DNA of 64,000 bases from Oryzias latipes. Lineage: Eukaryota; Chordata; Actinopteri; Beloniformes; Adrianichthyidae. Each line of letters begins with the position of its first letter. The stretch's first letter is position 1. The notes beneath the pieces were generated by a model. That model worked only from the letters and a program-made list of their open reading frames with translations, was not told the origin of the DNA and ran no database searches. The stretch covers positions 1,137,372-1,201,371 of the forward strand of contig NC_019877.2 of NCBI RefSeq assembly GCF_002234675.1, written 5' to 3'. Positions 61,435 through 64,000 of the stretch are shown here, one piece after another. Made by a program: the position numbers and the translations under genes.

Positions 61435-63967
61435 TTATTTCACAGGACGGATCTTAAAGCTGATTCTCTTCAGAGAATAGTCATAACCCTTCCATTGAAA
61501 CCAACTCACCCCAATAGCAAAAATGGTCCCATCAGCCCCCCAGCGATAAACACCGTTAGGGTTTGCATAGTGACAGCTATTATACCAGAATGCCCCTAAA
61601 AAACTCTTTGCACAGTTATTTGGCCAGGTGTCCTGGTCCTTGTCAAAGGTGGAGAACTTCATGCCGTTGTGATAAGTCAGAGCGTCATCTGCAGAAACAT
61701 CAAACACACAGAAACACTTTTGTTAGGGAATTCCAATAATTCTTAACAGTAAAAAGACGGAAATCCTATTAAAGACTTTTAATCTACAGCAGTGACTCAT
61801 TTAACAAGAACTTATTAGTGTGTTATTGAACTTTAGTAGCCTTTTGAGCTTCTTCAACCTTCACATCAATGTTGTTTGATTGATACATTGTTGGAGTTTT
61901 AGACGGACTCAGTAAACTTTAATTCACATAAAACCTTCAGCTTAAGCCTTAGTCACATGCAACCACATGATTGTTGACTCATTTTTGGGTTGTCATGGTC
62001 GGTGGAGGGTCGTAGAGAGGAGCGGCAGGTGTGTCTAGCAGTTCCCTTAAGGCTCGTATGGCCACCTCAAAGGATGTCATGAAAATAGAAAGTACCATTG
62101 TTGTGTGTGAGGTAAGTGTATCATGAAGTATTCCTAAGGATAATGAGAGGGTACACTTACATGACACACGGTGATGCTGTCGTACGGCGTCTTTATGCTG
62201 CACTCTAGTCGTCTGTAAGGTCAGAGTACTTGGTCCTTACTGACCACATGTGAATGCAGACGTATGGGGTGTGTAATTGATACGTAAATGTCCATAGGCC
62301 ACTTTAAGGTTCCTTAATTGTATTCTTCTAAAACCTTTACATCCATACTGGACATAAACTTTGGATCCTTTTAAGGTCAGAGGTCTCCAGATGAAGTTTT
62401 TGTTGAACCTAATGCCACATAAATTAGGCTCCACCTTAACTTGTGTCAAATCTTAATTTAGTCTGTGTCACAGAAGACTTTATCAGAGAACTTACTGGCT
62501 CCTCCGTTTATGAATCCAGACACTTGCAGGGCGTATCCCTCACATTCAGCATTGATTGCAAAGGAAGAGTAACGAGCGAACACTTTTCTTCCTTCAAAAT
62601 CCTCCATGTCCACCCAAAGTTCATGCTTCCGTAGACGTGTCAGCCCATAGATGTTCTCCAGACCTACACACGCATACACACGTATTTAGTATAACACAAA
62701 TATATTTAGAGTCCATATGGTTGCAACATTCAAACAGAGTAAATAAACCCAGAAAGACAGACAATGACTAAGGAAGAAGTCCTAAAGTGTCCATTTTTCA
62801 GATATTTATGGACGACACAGAGGCGTGAACAGTTTCATGTCGTCATTTCAGGGGGAAACTTCCCCTCTTACCACTTGTTTTTGTCCAGATAATGATGTAA
62901 AATTTTGTTTTAAAGAAACAAACATTCTGATCATTACATATGGATAAATTAACAAATAACAACAATGTTTTGGATTATTTTATATGATGTTTAGATTGGA
63001 CCACTTTCCTTGGCAGCCCGCTGTATACACATATTAAACTAGAGGGTGTTGAAGTTATGATAAAACTATTATGGTTTGTCCGCCTATGATGTGATTTTGG
63101 TTTGGTTCATTGTAGGTTTGGCTTCTCCTTTGTTGGTCACAGCTTCCTGCAACTTTCTAGTTTGGTTTCTCTATTTAAGGAAAGGTTGGAGCGTTTTCTG
63201 TTTCCTGTCACATGTTTAGGTCTATGGTTAAAACCTTAAAAGCTTCTGGCTCTGTTCCAGTGTTCCTGCTCCTGAGTTTATCCCCGCTGGATAACCAAAA
63301 CAAAAACTGCTTTGCTTCACGACTGTAGTTTCGGATACTTGTCTCACCGAGCCAGTACTCTCCAGAAGCTTGGCCAAAACCAGACTTATACTCATTCCAG
63401 GGCCTGTAGAAGTTCACAGAGCCATCCAGCCTCCTCTGGAAAACCTGCAAACTCAATGAATTCAGAGAACTGGATCACAGATCTGGCCATTTTACTCAAA
63501 ACAAGAAATTTCTCTGAAACCTTCTTCTATTATCTCCAATTCTCCACATTTGTCCTTGCTTGATGTTTAAGCCTTTAATACTGGAGCTACAGCAACACAA
63601 AATAACACACCATCTTTCACCTTTTATGCAAACATAATTCCAACAGATTCTGAAGTAAAAAAAAAAGGAGCTTTGCTCCAATCAGCACAAAGAGTCAGAA
63701 TCCATTGGTTTAACTCCATGTCAGTGCAAAGCTTTAGAATCTGTTGGAATTATGTTTATTAGTCAAAGAGTTATGGTAATTTAAAAAACCCTGACGCTAA
63801 AGCTCTGGTTTTAACAAGTTAAAAACTTCATCTGTAGAGACCTGTGAGGATAGAACCAAACCACATAGAACACTGGAAGAACTGAGGATCCACAATAAGA
63901 AGCTGTTAGTTGAAGGTAAAGAACGTACCGTCCAGCCTCCTCCATCAGTCTCCATGTCACAGTAGAC
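61435..63967 (-). CDS. mfap4: Second MFAP4-like fibrinogen-domain gene, 3' four exons (5' end off the window)
   Basis: Paralogue of the gene at 55576-58226, in opposite orientation and tail to tail with it. Exons in transcript order: 63929-63967, 63348-63444, 62496-62663 and 61435-61688 (TAA at 61435-61437). Lengths of 39, 97, 168 and 254 nt equal those of the other copy exactly. They encode [65 protein letters not shown] and [12 protein letters not shown]. The final exon has [20 protein letters not shown] and [13 protein letters not shown]. By eye 62 of 84 final-exon residues match the first copy, so the duplication is not recent. Here the canonical GGGWT is kept. The signal peptide exon must lie beyond 64000. 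Intron 4 (61689-62495) contains a dispersed repeat at about 61970-62300. Confidence 0.9.
61970..62300. repeat. Interspersed repeat, second family, copy 2
   Basis: Matches the reverse complement of 25690-26075 in ordered blocks (GGAGGGTCGTAGAGAGGAGC, TGGCCACCTCAAAGGATGTC, GGTAAGTGTATCATGAAGTA, GGGGTGTG). It lies in intron 4 of the minus-strand mfap4-like gene. Confidence 0.65.
63630..63757. repeat. 21-bp perfect inverted repeat, 86-bp spacer
   Basis: AAACATAATTCCAACAGATT(C) at 63630-63650 is the exact reverse complement of 63737-63757. It is likely a small fold-back or MITE remnant in intron 2 of the minus-strand mfap4-like gene. Confidence 0.8.
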
Positions 63968-64000
63968 CTGCACACACAGACACACCCATTGGTTCATCAC

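Overview
This is vertebrate, almost certainly teleost fish, nuclear DNA. Genes are split into short exons with consensus GT/AG splice sites. CA/GT, AT and GC-rich low-complexity tracts are abundant. The repeats are typical of fish: a tRNA-derived SINE, a TTAA-flanked piggyBac-like MITE, a hAT-like MITE with 8-bp target duplications, and LINE tails ending in AATAAAATTGAATTGAA. Some repeats resemble those of medaka-like percomorphs, but the species cannot be fixed from this sequence alone.

Five gene models are supported or partly supported. (1) On the minus strand, six exons (7310-11999) give the first about 185 residues of an Early B-cell Factor/COE transcription factor, closest to EBF3. The rest of the gene lies off the left edge beyond a >7.3-kb intron. 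(2) On the plus strand, 14 exons (22534-35214) give a complete 956-residue SYDE1-type RhoGAP with N-terminal MAEPLL, C2-like and RhoGAP domains. (3) On the plus strand, three exons (37708-39766) give a complete 330-residue PPP1R3C-type glycogen-targeting subunit of protein phosphatase 1. (4) On the plus strand, five exons (55576-58226) give a complete 240-residue MFAP4-like fibrinogen-domain protein. (5) On the minus strand (61435-63967), the last four exons of a second MFAP4-like gene face the first one tail to tail; its first exon lies beyond the right edge.

Layout: 1-12.0 kb is ebf3 intron and exons. 12.0-22.5 kb is a gene-free interval with a GC-rich ebf3 upstream region, a 1.4-kb 28-bp minisatellite and a 12-bp E-box-rich array. 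22.5-35.2 kb is syde1, with transposon remnants in its 5.1-kb first intron. 35.2-37.7 kb is the syde1 3' flank and ppp1r3c promoter. 37.7-41.0 kb is ppp1r3c and its 3' UTR. 41.0-55.5 kb is repeat-rich, with a 29-bp tandem array, a hAT-like MITE, a cryptic minus-strand gene start (promoter-like island near 51.1-51.2 kb plus two tiny spliced exons) and a 2.6-kb fold-back element with 1.13-kb arms. 55.5-64.0 kb is the MFAP4-like pair.

The genes do not form one pathway. They are a nuclear transcription factor, a cytoplasmic/synaptic Rho regulator, a glycogen-metabolism scaffold and two secreted fibrinogen-domain proteins. Most long open frames are artefacts of tandem repeats and were rejected. 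The items most worth a second look are the fold-back element, the cryptic gene start, the three-frame-open minisatellite, the E-box array and the extra ppp1r3c intron.
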